From Streptomyces nymphaeiformis (GTDB lineage Bacteria; Actinomycetota; Actinomycetes; Streptomycetales; Streptomycetaceae): a stretch of DNA of 64,000 bases. The notes under the pieces are model-generated. The model did no database searches. It was not told the origin of the DNA and saw nothing but the letters and a program-made list of their open reading frames with translations. The DNA is taken from assembly GCF_014203895.1 (NCBI RefSeq), contig NZ_JACHJY010000012.1, forward strand, positions 151,283-215,282, written 5' to 3'. The position numbers and the translations under genes are program-made. Of this stretch, positions 40,001 to 47,945 are shown piece by piece (the stretch's first letter is position 1; the number at the start of each line of letters is the position of its first letter).

Positions 40001-40491
40001 AGGTCCTGCGAGGTCTCGATGAGCAGGGCGTCGGCGCCGCCGCGGATCAGGCCCTCCGCGTTCTGCTGGAAGGCCTCGCGGAGGGGTTCGTACGTGACGT
40101 GGCCCAGGGTCGGCAGTTTCGTACCGGGGCCCATGGAGCCGAGGACCCAGCGGGGGCGGCCGTCGAGGGCCGTGTGGGCGTCGGCGGAGGCGCGGGCGAT
40201 CCGGGCGCCGGCCTCGGACAGCTCGTACACCTGGTTCTCGATGCCGTACTCGGCGAGCGCGGCGAGGTTCGCCCCGAAGGTGTTGGTCTCGACGCAGTCC
40301 ACGCCGACGGAGAAGTAGGCGTCGTGGACGGAGGCGACGATGTCGGGGCGGGTGAGGTTGAGGATCTCGTTGCAGCCCTCCAGCTGCCGGAAGTCGTCCA
40401 TCGACGGGTCGGCGGCCTGGAGCATGGTGCCCATGGCTCCGTCGGCGACGACGACCCTCTTCGTGAACTCCTCCCTGAGCGACGGCCTCAT
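37030..40491 (-). CDS. metH: Cobalamin-dependent methionine synthase
   Basis: 1153 residues with all four modules: homocysteine/Zn domain (Cys in GGCCGT near 290), folate domain (ERTNANGSKKF), cobalamin domain (DVHDIGKNLVDIIL, axial His, near 735) and a C-terminal activation domain that binds SAM (YFNAGGRRL end). ATGA overlap with the kinase gene and GTGA with metF. A second methionine synthase beside the housekeeping copy is likely, which would point to dedicated SAM supply. Confidence 0.97.
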   Translation of the reverse strand: MRPSLREEFTKRVVVADGAMGTMLQAADPSMDDFRQLEGCNEILNLTRPDIVASVHDAYFSVGVDCVETNTFGANLAALAEYGIENQVYELSEAGARIARASADAHTALDGRPRWVLGSMGPGTKLPTLGHVTYEPLREAFQQNAEGLIRGGADALLIETSQDLLQTKAAVIGARRALDWVGVDLPLIVQVTVETTGTMLLGSEIGAALTALEPLGIDMIGLNCATGPVEMAEHLRHLSRHARIPISVMPNAGLPVLTSDGAHYPLSPAELADAQEQFVREYGPALVGGCCGTTPAHLREIVERVRGAAVLDRQPAVEPGASSLYSHVPFRQDTSYLAIGERTNANGSKKFREAMLEGRWDDCVEMARDQIREGAHMLDLCVDYVGRDGAADMAELAGRFATASTLPIVLDSTEVGVLRAGLEKLGGRAVINSVNYEDGDGPESRFAQVTALAKEHGAALMALTIDEEGQARTVEAKVAIAERLIEDLTENWGIRESDILIDTLTFTICTGQEESRGDGIATIEAIRELKRRHPDVQTTLGLSNISFGLNPAARIVLNSVFLDECVKAGLDSAIVHASKILPIARLEPEQVEVALDLIYDRRREGYDPLQRLLELFEGATAKSLKAGKAEELLALPLDERLKRRIVDGEKNGLEADLDEALGERPALEIVNDVLLDGMKTVGELFGSGQMQLPFVLQSAEVMKTAVAYLEPHMEKSDAEGKGTIVLATVRGDVHDIGKNLVDIILSNNGYNVVNIGIKQPVSAILEAAEQHRADVIGMSGLLVKSTVIMKENLEELNARGLASKYPVILGGAALTRAYVEQDLHELYEGEVRYARDAFEGLRLMDALMGVKRGVPGAVLPELKQRRVPKRTEPVLEVREPEPAGRSDVATDNPVPEPPFLGSKVVTGIPLAEYAPWLDETALFKGQWGLKDAATIETEGRPRLRALLDRIEREDLVEAAVVHGWFPCVSKGDDLIVLDEDGGERTRFSFPRQQRGRRLCLADFHRAEDSGEVDVVALQVVTVGSRIGEETARLFAADAYRDYLELHGLSVQLAEALAEYWHARVRADWGIAGASEPTGLDGMLRTEYQGCRYSLGYPACPDLEDRAKIADLLRPERIGVVLSEEYQLHPEQSTDAIVVHHPEASYFNAGGRRL

Positions 40492-41471
40492 GTCAGTCCC
40501 CTCAGATGGGTGACGAGCGTCGCCGTGCAGCCGACGCCGTACGTCGTCCTGATCCGGTCCACGAGGGAGTCCCGGTGCAGCCGGTACTCCTGCGTCCCCA
40601 CGTAGTCGAGGACGGTCGCCGCGACCGCGCAGCCCAGCTGCGCCGCGCACCGCTCGGGCACGCCCCACAGCGTCCCCGCGAGGAAGCCGGCCCGGAAGGC
40701 GTCGCCGACGCCGGTCGGGTCGACGACCGCCGGGACCTCCACGGCCGGCACGGCCAGCGGGTCGCGGCCCTCGCCGCGGATGCGGACGCCGGCCTCGCCG
40801 TGGGTGGTGACCCAGGTGCCGACGCGGCGCAGGACCTCCGCCTCCGGCCAGCCGGACTTCTCCAGGAGGAGGGCCGTCTCGTACTCGTTGGTGAACAGGA
40901 ACCGGGCCCCGTCCACCAGCTCCCGCACCTGCTCCCCGTCGAGCCGCGCCAGCTGCTGCGACGGGTCGGCGGCGAAGGGGATCCCCAGGTCACGGCAGGC
41001 GCGGGTGTGCCGGAGCATGGCCTCGGGGTCGTCCGGGGAGACCAGGACCAGTTCCAGGCGGCCGGTGCGCGCGGCGACCTCGCGGAGGTCGATCTCGCGC
41101 GCCTCGGCCATCGCCCCGGCGTAGAAGGTGGCGATCTGGTTCTGGGCCCGGTCGGTGGTACAGACGAAGCGGGCGGTGTGGAGCGACTCGCTGACGCGCA
41201 CCGAGTCGGTGTCCACACCGTGGTCCTTCAGCCAGACCCGGTACGGCTCGAAGTCGGCGCCGACCGCGCCCACGAGGGCGGGCCGCAGGCCGAGGACACC
41301 GAGTCCGAAGGCGATGTTCGCTGCCACTCCGCCGCGCCTGACCTCCAGGTTGTCGGCGAGGAACGACAGGGAGACCCGGTCGAGCCGGTCGGCGAGCAGC
41401 TGCTCGCTGAACCAGCCGGGGAAGGTCATCAGATGGTCGGTCGCGATGGATCCCGTGACAGCGATACGCAT
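40488..41471 (-). CDS. PfkB-family adenosine kinase
   Basis: 327 residues. PfkB signatures: GGVAANIAFGLGVLGLRPAL near 47 and the ATP/anion hole DPTGVGDAFRAGFLAG near 250. The N-terminal TGSIATDHLMTFPG and its place between metK and metH point to adenosine, the other product of SAH hydrolysis. Removing adenosine pulls the AhcY reaction forward. Confidence 0.9.
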   Translation of the reverse strand: MRIAVTGSIATDHLMTFPGWFSEQLLADRLDRVSLSFLADNLEVRRGGVAANIAFGLGVLGLRPALVGAVGADFEPYRVWLKDHGVDTDSVRVSESLHTARFVCTTDRAQNQIATFYAGAMAEAREIDLREVAARTGRLELVLVSPDDPEAMLRHTRACRDLGIPFAADPSQQLARLDGEQVRELVDGARFLFTNEYETALLLEKSGWPEAEVLRRVGTWVTTHGEAGVRIRGEGRDPLAVPAVEVPAVVDPTGVGDAFRAGFLAGTLWGVPERCAAQLGCAVAATVLDYVGTQEYRLHRDSLVDRIRTTYGVGCTATLVTHLRGLT

Positions 41472-41474
41472 TTC

Positions 41475-42683
41475 TCAGACCCCCGCTGCCTTCTTCAGGG
41501 CCTCCACGCGGTCGGTGCGCTCCCAGGTGAAGTCGGGGAGCTCGCGGCCGAAGTGGCCGTACGCCGCGGTCGCCGCGTAGATCGGCCGCTTGAGGTCCAG
41601 GTCGCGGATGATCGCCGCCGGCCGCAGGTCGAAGACCGCGCTGACCGCTTCCTGGATCCTCTCGTCCGGGAGGGTGCCGGTGCCGAAGGTCTCCACGAAG
41701 AGGCCGACGGGCTCCGCCTTGCCGATCGCGTACGCGACCTGCACCTCGCAGCGCTTGGCCAGGCCGGCCGCGACGACGTTCTTCGCGACCCAGCGCATGG
41801 CGTAGGCCGCCGAGCGGTCGACCTTCGACGGGTCCTTGCCGGAGAAGGCGCCGCCACCGTGCCGGGCCATCCCGCCGTACGTGTCGATGATGATCTTCCG
41901 GCCGGTGAGTCCGGCGTCGCCCATCGGGCCGCCGACCTCGAAGCGCCCGGTCGGGTTGACCAGGAGCCGGTAGCCGTCGGACTCCAGGCTGACGCCCTCC
42001 TCGACGAGCTGCTTGAGGACGTGCTCGACGACGTACTCGCGGATGTCGGGCGTGAGCAGGCCCTCGACGGAGATGTCGGCCGCGTGCTGCGAGGAGACGA
42101 CGACCGTGTCGAGGCGGACCGGGCGGTCCCCGTCGTACTCGATGGTGACCTGCGTCTTGCCGTCCGGGCGCAGGTACGGCACGGTGCCGTCCTTGCGGAC
42201 CTCGGTGAGCCGCCGGGACAGGCGGTGCGCGAGGGCGATCGGCAGCGGCATCAGCTCGGCCGTGTCGTCGCAGGCGTAGCCGAACATCAGGCCCTGGTCG
42301 CCGGCGCCCTGGGAGGCGAGCTCGTCCTCGGCGCCCTCGACACGCGCCTCGTGAGCGGTGTCCACGCCCTGGGCGATGTCCGGGGACTGGGCGCCGATGG
42401 ACACCGACACGCCGCAGGAGGCGCCGTCGAAGCCCTTCGCGGAGGAGTCGTAGCCGATGTCGAGGACGGCGTCGCGCACCAGCTGGGCTATCGGCGCGTA
42501 CGCGGAGGTGGTGACCTCGCCGGCGATGTGGACCTGACCGGTGGTGATCAGGGTCTCGACGGCGACCCGGGAGTGCGGGTCCTCGGCGAGCAGGGCGTCG
42601 AGGATGGTGTCGCTGATCCGGTCGGCGATCTTGTCGGGGTGTCCCTCGGTCACGGACTCCGAGGTGAAGAGGCGGCGGCTCAT
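41475..42683 (-). CDS. metK: S-adenosylmethionine synthetase
   Basis: 402 residues with GHPDKIADRISD, GAGDQGLMFGYA, GGGAFSGKDPSKVDRSAAY and the P-loop. ATGA overlap with the ACP gene and 3-base spacing to the adenosine kinase. Forms SAM from methionine and ATP. No SAM riboswitch is seen because the gene is coupled to the ACP. Confidence 0.97.
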   Translation of the reverse strand: MSRRLFTSESVTEGHPDKIADRISDTILDALLAEDPHSRVAVETLITTGQVHIAGEVTTSAYAPIAQLVRDAVLDIGYDSSAKGFDGASCGVSVSIGAQSPDIAQGVDTAHEARVEGAEDELASQGAGDQGLMFGYACDDTAELMPLPIALAHRLSRRLTEVRKDGTVPYLRPDGKTQVTIEYDGDRPVRLDTVVVSSQHAADISVEGLLTPDIREYVVEHVLKQLVEEGVSLESDGYRLLVNPTGRFEVGGPMGDAGLTGRKIIIDTYGGMARHGGGAFSGKDPSKVDRSAAYAMRWVAKNVVAAGLAKRCEVQVAYAIGKAEPVGLFVETFGTGTLPDERIQEAVSAVFDLRPAAIIRDLDLKRPIYAATAAYGHFGRELPDFTWERTDRVEALKKAAGV

Positions 42684-42931
42684 GCCTGGACCTCCGCCGG
42701 GGTCTTGAAGAAGTGCTGCTCGATGGCGCCGAGGGTGCGGATGGAGTCGACCTCCAGGGTCTCCATCTGGATGGCGGTGCCGCTCTCCTGCTCCAGGAGG
42801 AAGACGAACTCGACGAAGGACAGCGAGTCGATGAGCCGGTTCTCGATCAGGTCGAGATCGGAGGCGATGTCGTCACGCTCGGGGTGACGCTCGAGGATCC
42901 AGTTCTTCACCGTCTGCAGGCCGTCGGCCAT
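42680..42931 (-). CDS. Acyl/aminoacyl carrier protein
   Basis: 83 residues with the phosphopantetheine site in a DSLSF context (LIENRLIDSLSFVEFVFLL) and an acidic helical bundle typical of ACP. ATGA overlap with metK. With an aa:CP ligase two genes upstream, it most likely carries an amino acid rather than a fatty acyl chain. Confidence 0.9.
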   Translation of the reverse strand: MADGLQTVKNWILERHPERDDIASDLDLIENRLIDSLSFVEFVFLLEQESGTAIQMETLEVDSIRTLGAIEQHFFKTPAEVQA

Positions 42932-42944
42932 GATGCTTCTCCTT

Positions 42945-43397
42945 TTAGCTACTGCTGGTTACGGAAACGGAAGGGGTGGGGGCGATGATCGGCGCGGCGA
43001 CCGCGACCGCGTAGTCCACGTCGTGGCTGATGGACACGGTGATCTCGGAGATGCCGGACTCGGCTGCCATCTCGGCGGCCGGACCGTGCAGCTCCACCAG
43101 CGGCCAGCCGCCCTCGGAACGGCGTACGACGATGTCCGGCCAGGGCAGGAACCTGCCCCGGACGCGTAACGTCTTGAAGGCCGCTTCCTTCGCCGCGATG
43201 CGTCCGCACAGGCTCAGCACGTCGAGCCCGGAGGAGGTGCGGCAGTCGGCGAGTTCGCCGGGGGTGAGCATCCGCTCGAAGAACTTCTCCCCGTACTGCG
43301 AGAGGAGTCTGCGGACACGGTTGACGGACACGATGTCCATGCCGAGGTTCGCCCACCCCAGGCCGCCCGCCGGCGGGGCGGCGGGACGGGCCGGCAC
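42945..43397 (-). CDS. AcpS-type phosphopantetheinyl transferase
   Basis: 150 residues with the AcpS motif GMDIVSVNRVRRLL (metal-binding Asp) and CGRIAAKEAAFKTL, plus ISHDVDYAVAVA. Adds phosphopantetheine to the ACP 13 bases downstream. GTG start at 43397, 1 base after the aa:CP ligase stop; a shorter start at ATG 43340 is possible but would remove conserved sequence. Confidence 0.88.
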   Translation of the reverse strand: MPARPAAPPAGGLGWANLGMDIVSVNRVRRLLSQYGEKFFERMLTPGELADCRTSSGLDVLSLCGRIAAKEAAFKTLRVRGRFLPWPDIVVRRSEGGWPLVELHGPAAEMAAESGISEITVSISHDVDYAVAVAAPIIAPTPSVSVTSSS

Positions 43398-43398
43398 G

Positions 43399-44289
43399 TC
43401 AGATCACCGGCCCGGCCGCGAGGCTCGCATCGGCCCGCATGCGGGCGTTCGCGTCGAGGACCGCCTGGGTGGCGCCCTCCCAGCTGCCGTACCGGCGGGT
43501 CAGCGCGGACAGCCAGCGCTCCAGACCGAAGGCGACGCAACTGGTGAAGGCGGGGCCGCCGGTGGACTCGAGCGTGATGTCGCAGCGCTCGCCGAAGAAG
43601 TTCCGGTGCGTGTTGACCGAGGCGATCGCCAGGTCCTCGTACAGGAACTCGTACTTCACCGGCGTGAGCCGCTGGAGCACCGCCTTGGAGCTCCCCTTGT
43701 CGAAGAAGGGGTCGCAGGCGGCCTCCCTGCGCAGGGGCAGGTCGAGGGCGGCGGCGAAGGCCTGGATGCGGGCCGTGAAGTCCGCGAGGTGGGTCTCGGC
43801 GTGCTGCTGCCCGCCGATGGCCACGATCTCCCGCATGCGGAAGCCGAGCTGGCGCCGCATGCCCTCGTAGTGGGTCTCCTTGCGGAAGCACCAGGAGCAG
43901 ATCGTGACGAGGGTGTCGTCGGCGACCTGGGTGCCCTGGTGGGTGAGGTAGACGGCGTAGCAGGACGCCGAGGGCAGTCCGAGCGCGGCGGGTTCGAGCG
44001 CGTCGGTCGGAAAGCGGCCGGTGTCGGTGTCGAAGGGCGTGGTCGCGCGGCGCTCCAGGTCGAGCGGGGCGGCGACGACGGCCTGGTGGGGGAAGTTGTC
44101 GTAGTAGTCGAGCCGGGCCAGGTCGGCGGCCGGGAGCAGCGGGGGCATGGTCATCGTGCGGGCGCCCGCGGCCACTCCCCAGCCCTCGAAGGTCTCGTCG
44201 AGGAGCCGCAGCAGGCGGGTCCCCTCCGGACCGAGGGTCGGCAGACCCCTGGTGGCCCCGACGTTCTGCTCGGGGGTGGTCATGGTCAT
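43399..44289 (-). CDS. Amino acid:[carrier protein] ligase (SerRS-like)
   Basis: 296 residues of the aa:CP-ligase family, a class II seryl-tRNA-synthetase relative without the tRNA-binding arm. Hallmarks visible are CSWCFRKETHYEGMRRQLGF (Zn Cys and motif 2 Arg), FRMREIVAIG, NTHRNFFGERCDI and motif 3 TSCVAFGLERWL. Known members activate a small amino acid (Gly, Ala or a related one) as adenylate and load it onto the phosphopantetheine of a small carrier protein. Here the carrier (42680) and its transferase (42945) are directly downstream. Substrate cannot be read from sequence. Confidence 0.9.
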   Translation of the reverse strand: MTMTTPEQNVGATRGLPTLGPEGTRLLRLLDETFEGWGVAAGARTMTMPPLLPAADLARLDYYDNFPHQAVVAAPLDLERRATTPFDTDTGRFPTDALEPAALGLPSASCYAVYLTHQGTQVADDTLVTICSWCFRKETHYEGMRRQLGFRMREIVAIGGQQHAETHLADFTARIQAFAAALDLPLRREAACDPFFDKGSSKAVLQRLTPVKYEFLYEDLAIASVNTHRNFFGERCDITLESTGGPAFTSCVAFGLERWLSALTRRYGSWEGATQAVLDANARMRADASLAAGPVI

Positions 44290-44329
44290 GATCGGTGCAC
44301 CTCTCGGCTGGGAGGTCCCTCGGCGGAGC

Positions 44330-45223
44330 TCAGACGACGGGCAGGGTGTCGTCCGAGAAGATCCCGGTCTTCAGGAAGAAGCTGAGCGGCTTGCGGATGG
44401 CCTTGCGCTCGTGGGGGCGGCGGCACTCGTCGGCGACCAGCGCGTTGCGCAGGGCCAGCGGGTCGGCGATGCCGGCGTCGCGGTAGACGTGCGGGTTGTA
44501 GAGGGAGTTGATGCTGTAGACGACGTACCGCTTGAGGTACGCCTCGACCTCGCGGACCCGCTCGGCGCTCACGGCCTGGCACATCCGCTGGTACAGGAGG
44601 GAGACCAGCTCGCGTCCGAAGGCGATGTGCCGGGACTCGTCCTGGTGGTGGATCCGGTTGACCTCGCGGATGGTGTGGCAGAGGGAGTCGTCCTTCGCCA
44701 TCCGGGAGTTGTAGTGGTCGACGAGCTCCTCGAAGAAGAGGATGCGGGTGAAGACGAGGAAGTTCTCGACCTCGGGCTCCCAGGCGGCGTCGGCGCGCAT
44801 GCCGGTGGAGCCGTAGATCTTGTGGCCGTAGCGCCGGCAGAACTCGGAGAAGAACCACATGTGTTCGTTCTCCTCGCCGATGAAGTGGTGGAAGAAGTCC
44901 GAGGGGACCTCGAAGCCCGGCATGTGGATGCGGCCGACGACCTCGATGAGGAGCTCGCGGATGCCGTGCACGTTGAGGCTGTAGAAGTTGATGGACTCCC
45001 ACTTCGACAGGCGCTGAAGCGTTTCCTCGCCGAGGGCGTCGTAGTGCTCGGTGCCGTAGACGGTGAGCAGCTCCGGCGTCATCCAGAAACGGTTCTCCTC
45101 CAGTGTCTCGGGCCACTGGAAGGTCTGGTACGGGTTGTAGTAGTCCTCGACCGAGCGCTCGCTGAGACGCTCCAGGACCTCCATGAACCGGTCGGTGACC
45201 GGCAGCGGAGCGATGGCGGTCAT
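44330..45223 (-). CDS. AurF-family diiron N-oxygenase
   Basis: 297 residues with the diiron ligands of AurF/CmlI: ENEH (ExxH, about 116), a Glu in FFEELVDHY (about 165) and HxxxExxH as HHQDESRH (about 192-199). AurF and CmlI convert arylamines to nitro groups; other members oxidise amines or aliphatic positions. Position next to aa:CP ligase suggests that a carrier-bound amino acid amine is the substrate. RBS AAGGAG 12 bases upstream of ATG 45223. Confidence 0.88.
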   Translation of the reverse strand: MTAIAPLPVTDRFMEVLERLSERSVEDYYNPYQTFQWPETLEENRFWMTPELLTVYGTEHYDALGEETLQRLSKWESINFYSLNVHGIRELLIEVVGRIHMPGFEVPSDFFHHFIGEENEHMWFFSEFCRRYGHKIYGSTGMRADAAWEPEVENFLVFTRILFFEELVDHYNSRMAKDDSLCHTIREVNRIHHQDESRHIAFGRELVSLLYQRMCQAVSAERVREVEAYLKRYVVYSINSLYNPHVYRDAGIADPLALRNALVADECRRPHERKAIRKPLSFFLKTGIFSDDTLPVV

Positions 45224-45250
45224 GTGGTTGCTCCTTGTGACGTAGGGGGG

Positions 45251-46294
45251 TTAAGGACGGACCTCATAGACCGCGTTGACAGGGGTCTCGGTGGCGCGCC
45301 GCCAGCGGGTGAAGCCGGCCTCCTCGGCGATGGCCCGGAAGGCCTTCTCGCCGGAGTGGTTGCCGAGGGCGTGCGGGCCGCGCTGGGCGACGGCGACCGG
45401 CAGGCACATCACGGCGGACAGGGCCATGAACATGCGGGCGGCGGGGGTCTGGGTGTCGATGTCCTGCGGGGAGACGTTGGACTCGACGAGCATCCAGGTG
45501 CCGTCCGCGTCGAGGGACTTGCGGACGTGCTGCGCGGCGGCGACCGGGTCGCCCATGTCGTGCAGGGCGTTGAAGAAGCACACCAGGTCGTAGCCGGAGC
45601 CCGGGTAGTCGTCGGCGGAGGCGACCTCGAAGACGACCCGGTCGGACAGGCCGGCCTCCTCGGCGAGCTCCCGCGCGATCGAGATGGCCTCCTCCGAGTA
45701 GTCGAAGCCGTGGACCGTGGCGTTCGGGAAGGCCTTCGCGATGAGGAGGGTGGTGTGGCCGACGCCGCAGCCGACGTCGGCGACCGTGCCGCCGCCGTTC
45801 AGCTTGTCGGTGACCTGGTGCAGGGCGGGCAGCCAGTCCGGGACGAGCTTGTGCTCGTACGTGGGCTGGAAGAAGGAGCCCATGCCGGTGTCCAGGGCCG
45901 CGTCGTGCTCGGCCCAGCCGACGCCGTCACCGGTCCTGTACGCCTCGACGAGCAGGTCCTCGGTGGCGTACAGCGCCTTGAGGGCGGTGAAGAAGCCGGC
46001 CGCGTAGGTGACGGCCTTCGGGTCGGCGAGGACCTCGACGTGGTCGGCGGGGAGCGTGTACGTGAGGGAGCTGGGATGCCGCTCGACGTACCCGGCGGAG
46101 AGCTGGGCGTGCAGCCACTCCTCGATGTACCGCTCGTTCGTGCCGGTCTTCGCGGCGAGGTCGCCGGCGGTGATCGGGCCGTGCGCGGCGAGGGCCTTGT
46201 ACAGGCCGAGGCGCTCGCCGAGGGCGACGGTCAGACCGCGGACGGCCGCGCCGGCGTCGGTGATGACCCGCTGGTGGAAGTCGTGGGCGCTCAT
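45251..46294 (-). CDS. SAM-dependent methyltransferase with winged-helix N-terminus
   Basis: 347 residues. N-terminal winged-helix dimerisation region (ALGERLGLYKALAAHGPITA, then ERYIEEWLHAQLSAGYVE), then a class I fold with SAM motif VADVGCGVGHTTLLIA (about 172-187), then VHGFDYSEEAI and FFNALHDMGDP. Rv2258c-like; O-, N- or C-methylation possible. First of two methyltransferases in the cluster, 27 bases upstream of the N-oxygenase. Confidence 0.88.
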   Translation of the reverse strand: MSAHDFHQRVITDAGAAVRGLTVALGERLGLYKALAAHGPITAGDLAAKTGTNERYIEEWLHAQLSAGYVERHPSSLTYTLPADHVEVLADPKAVTYAAGFFTALKALYATEDLLVEAYRTGDGVGWAEHDAALDTGMGSFFQPTYEHKLVPDWLPALHQVTDKLNGGGTVADVGCGVGHTTLLIAKAFPNATVHGFDYSEEAISIARELAEEAGLSDRVVFEVASADDYPGSGYDLVCFFNALHDMGDPVAAAQHVRKSLDADGTWMLVESNVSPQDIDTQTPAARMFMALSAVMCLPVAVAQRGPHALGNHSGEKAFRAIAEEAGFTRWRRATETPVNAVYEVRP

Positions 46295-46376
46295 GCGGCC
46301 TTCTCCTCCTCGAAGGTCGGCGTGTCACAGGTACTGTGCTGACCCGGGGGACGACCCCCGGACCCCCGGCGGGCGG

Positions 46377-47228
46377 TCATGCGGCCACCTCCGAGTCGAC
46401 ACCGGTCGCACCCGGCACGTCACAGGTGAAGAGGAACGACCTCGGCACGCGCGGCACGGAGCGGGCCGGGACCGGGTAGGGCCAGCGGTCGAAGGAGGCA
46501 CCGTCCTCACCGGGCTGCTTGACCTCCCGCACGGCCCAGCCGCAGTCGGCGAGCAGCTCCTCGGGCTCCTCGGTGCCGAAGAGCCACGGGTTGCCGTCCT
46601 CCTTGAGCGCGCTCATGAAGGTGCGGGCCAGCGGGTTCTCCAGGGCGGACTTCGAGATGACGTCGCCGAGCAGCACGGAGCCGGGCGCGGCGTGCGAGGC
46701 GAGCAGCGAGATGAGGGTCCGCACGGCCTGCTCGGGCAGGAAGAACAGCAGGCCCTCGACCACCCACAGGACGGGCTCCTCGCTCTTCCAGCCGGCCTCC
46801 TTCAGGGGGCCGGTCCAGTCCTGCGTGAGGTCGACCGGGATCGGGACCCGGGTGCGCCCCGCCGGCAGCGGCTCGTCCTTGAGCATCTCGGCCTTGGCCT
46901 CCAGGAGCGCCGGGCGGTCGAGCTCGTAGACGGTCACGCCGTCGGGCCAGGGCAGCCGGAAGAAGCGAGTGTCCATGCCGGCGGCGAGGAAGACGACCTG
47001 CCGGATGCCGCGCTCCTCCACCGCCTTCACGATGGCCCGGTCGAGGTAGGTGGTGCGGATGGCGAGGAACGGCACGATGCCGCCGCCGTCGTAGCGCGCG
47101 AGCAGTTCGAAGCCGATCTCGTCGGCGACGGTGCGCGCGTAGGGATCGGCGAACAGCCGGTCCTCGCGCTCGGTCTCCAGGGCGCGCGCGGCGGCGGTCC
47201 ACTGGGCGGTGCGGGATACGGCCTCCAC
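46377..47228 (-). CDS. LCMT/TIGR00027-type methyltransferase
   Basis: 283 residues with the family motifs TYLDRAIVKAVEERGIRQVVFL (SAM entry), AAGMDTRFFRLPWP and ELDRPALLEAKAEML. Family members methylate carboxylates and other acceptors. GTG start at 47228 with GGGAG. It is separated from the next methyltransferase by an 82-base gap with a small GC hairpin (about 46341-46361). Confidence 0.85.
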   Translation of the reverse strand: MEAVSRTAQWTAAARALETEREDRLFADPYARTVADEIGFELLARYDGGGIVPFLAIRTTYLDRAIVKAVEERGIRQVVFLAAGMDTRFFRLPWPDGVTVYELDRPALLEAKAEMLKDEPLPAGRTRVPIPVDLTQDWTGPLKEAGWKSEEPVLWVVEGLLFFLPEQAVRTLISLLASHAAPGSVLLGDVISKSALENPLARTFMSALKEDGNPWLFGTEEPEELLADCGWAVREVKQPGEDGASFDRWPYPVPARSVPRVPRSFLFTCDVPGATGVDSEVAA

Positions 47229-47300
47229 AGGAGGTCTCCCTTCGGTTGAGGTGAGGTGTTTCGGACGGCCGTGTTCAGGGGCCCGACGAAGGACGGTTCG

Positions 47301-47840
47301 TCAGGCGCTCATGGCCGGGACACAGGTCTTGGCCGGTCGCACACAGGCGACGGGGTCCTCGGCCGCGGGCATCGACGACAGATGGCCGGCCTCGGCGTCG
47401 GCGGGGCGCCGGCGGAAGATGCTGTGCAGGATCATGCTGAACACGGCCGTCCCGTCGGCGGCCACGAGCGTGCACCGCGGCTTGACGGTGCCGGTGGCGG
47501 GATTGAACGGCGACGGGGTCGCGCCGAGGACCTCGACGCGGGCGGTGAGGACGTCACCCGGGCGGACGGGCCGCAGGTAGCGGACCTCGTCGATGCCGGG
47601 CGAGCCCGTGCAGGCGCTGTAGGCGAGCAGTCCGTCGACGTAGCGGCGCATGAACATCGACTGGGTGTGGAACCCGCTGGCGATCAGACCGCCGAACGGG
47701 GAGTCCTTCGCGAGCTCGGGGTCCGTGTGGAAGGGCTGCGGGTCGAAGCGCCTGCCGAACTCCAGCACCTCCTCCGCCGTGACGGTGACGGTGCCCAGTT
47801 CATGGACGTCGCCGGGCCGGAAGTCCTCGAAGTAGCGCAT
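47301..47840 (-). CDS. MaoC-like dehydratase/hydratase
   Basis: 179 residues from ATG 47840. Hot-dog fold with the MaoC catalytic Asp/His motif FDPQPFHTD, then FGGLIASGFHTQSMF. Acts on CoA- or carrier-bound hydroxyacyl/enoyl groups, so it may work on the carrier-protein-tethered intermediate. The C-terminal tail (about 135-179) is Cys-containing and unusual for the family. First gene of the transcript from the 47887-47916 promoter. Confidence 0.88.
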   Translation of the reverse strand: MRYFEDFRPGDVHELGTVTVTAEEVLEFGRRFDPQPFHTDPELAKDSPFGGLIASGFHTQSMFMRRYVDGLLAYSACTGSPGIDEVRYLRPVRPGDVLTARVEVLGATPSPFNPATGTVKPRCTLVAADGTAVFSMILHSIFRRRPADAEAGHLSSMPAAEDPVACVRPAKTCVPAMSA

Positions 47841-47886
47841 CGCGCGCCCCCCTTGACCTAGGAGTCTGCGTTTCCTGGCATCACCC

Positions 47887-47916
47887 AATCTACGAATCAG
47901 TCATTTATTTTGTCAA
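47887..47916 (-). promoter_or_regulatory. Promoter of the MaoC-to-MDMPI transcript
   Basis: On the minus strand TTGACA (47911-47916), an 18-base spacer and TAGATT (47887-47892), in an A/T-rich island of about 40 bases that stands out. An imperfect inverted repeat (AATGACTGATTCG region) overlaps the spacer. Probably drives the whole 13-gene leftward series down to 34094. Confidence 0.65.
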
Positions 47917-47921
47917 CCCAA

Positions 47922-47944
47922 AAGAAGGACCCGAAGGGCCCTTC
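47922..47944 (-). terminator. Hairpin terminator after the PLP gene
   Basis: AAGGGCCCTTC-type stem-loop (about 47922-47944), right after the PLP-enzyme stop at 47946 and before the next promoter. Separates the PLP gene from the MaoC transcript. Confidence 0.6.
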
Positions 47945-47945
47945 A

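Noticed and set aside
41475..42931. SAM riboswitch before metK
   Set aside because: metK overlaps the ACP gene by ATGA, leaving no leader for a riboswitch.
43399..44289. Seryl-tRNA synthetase
   Set aside because: About 296 aa, with no N-terminal tRNA-binding coiled-coil arm; matches aa:CP ligases, with carrier and PPTase adjacent.
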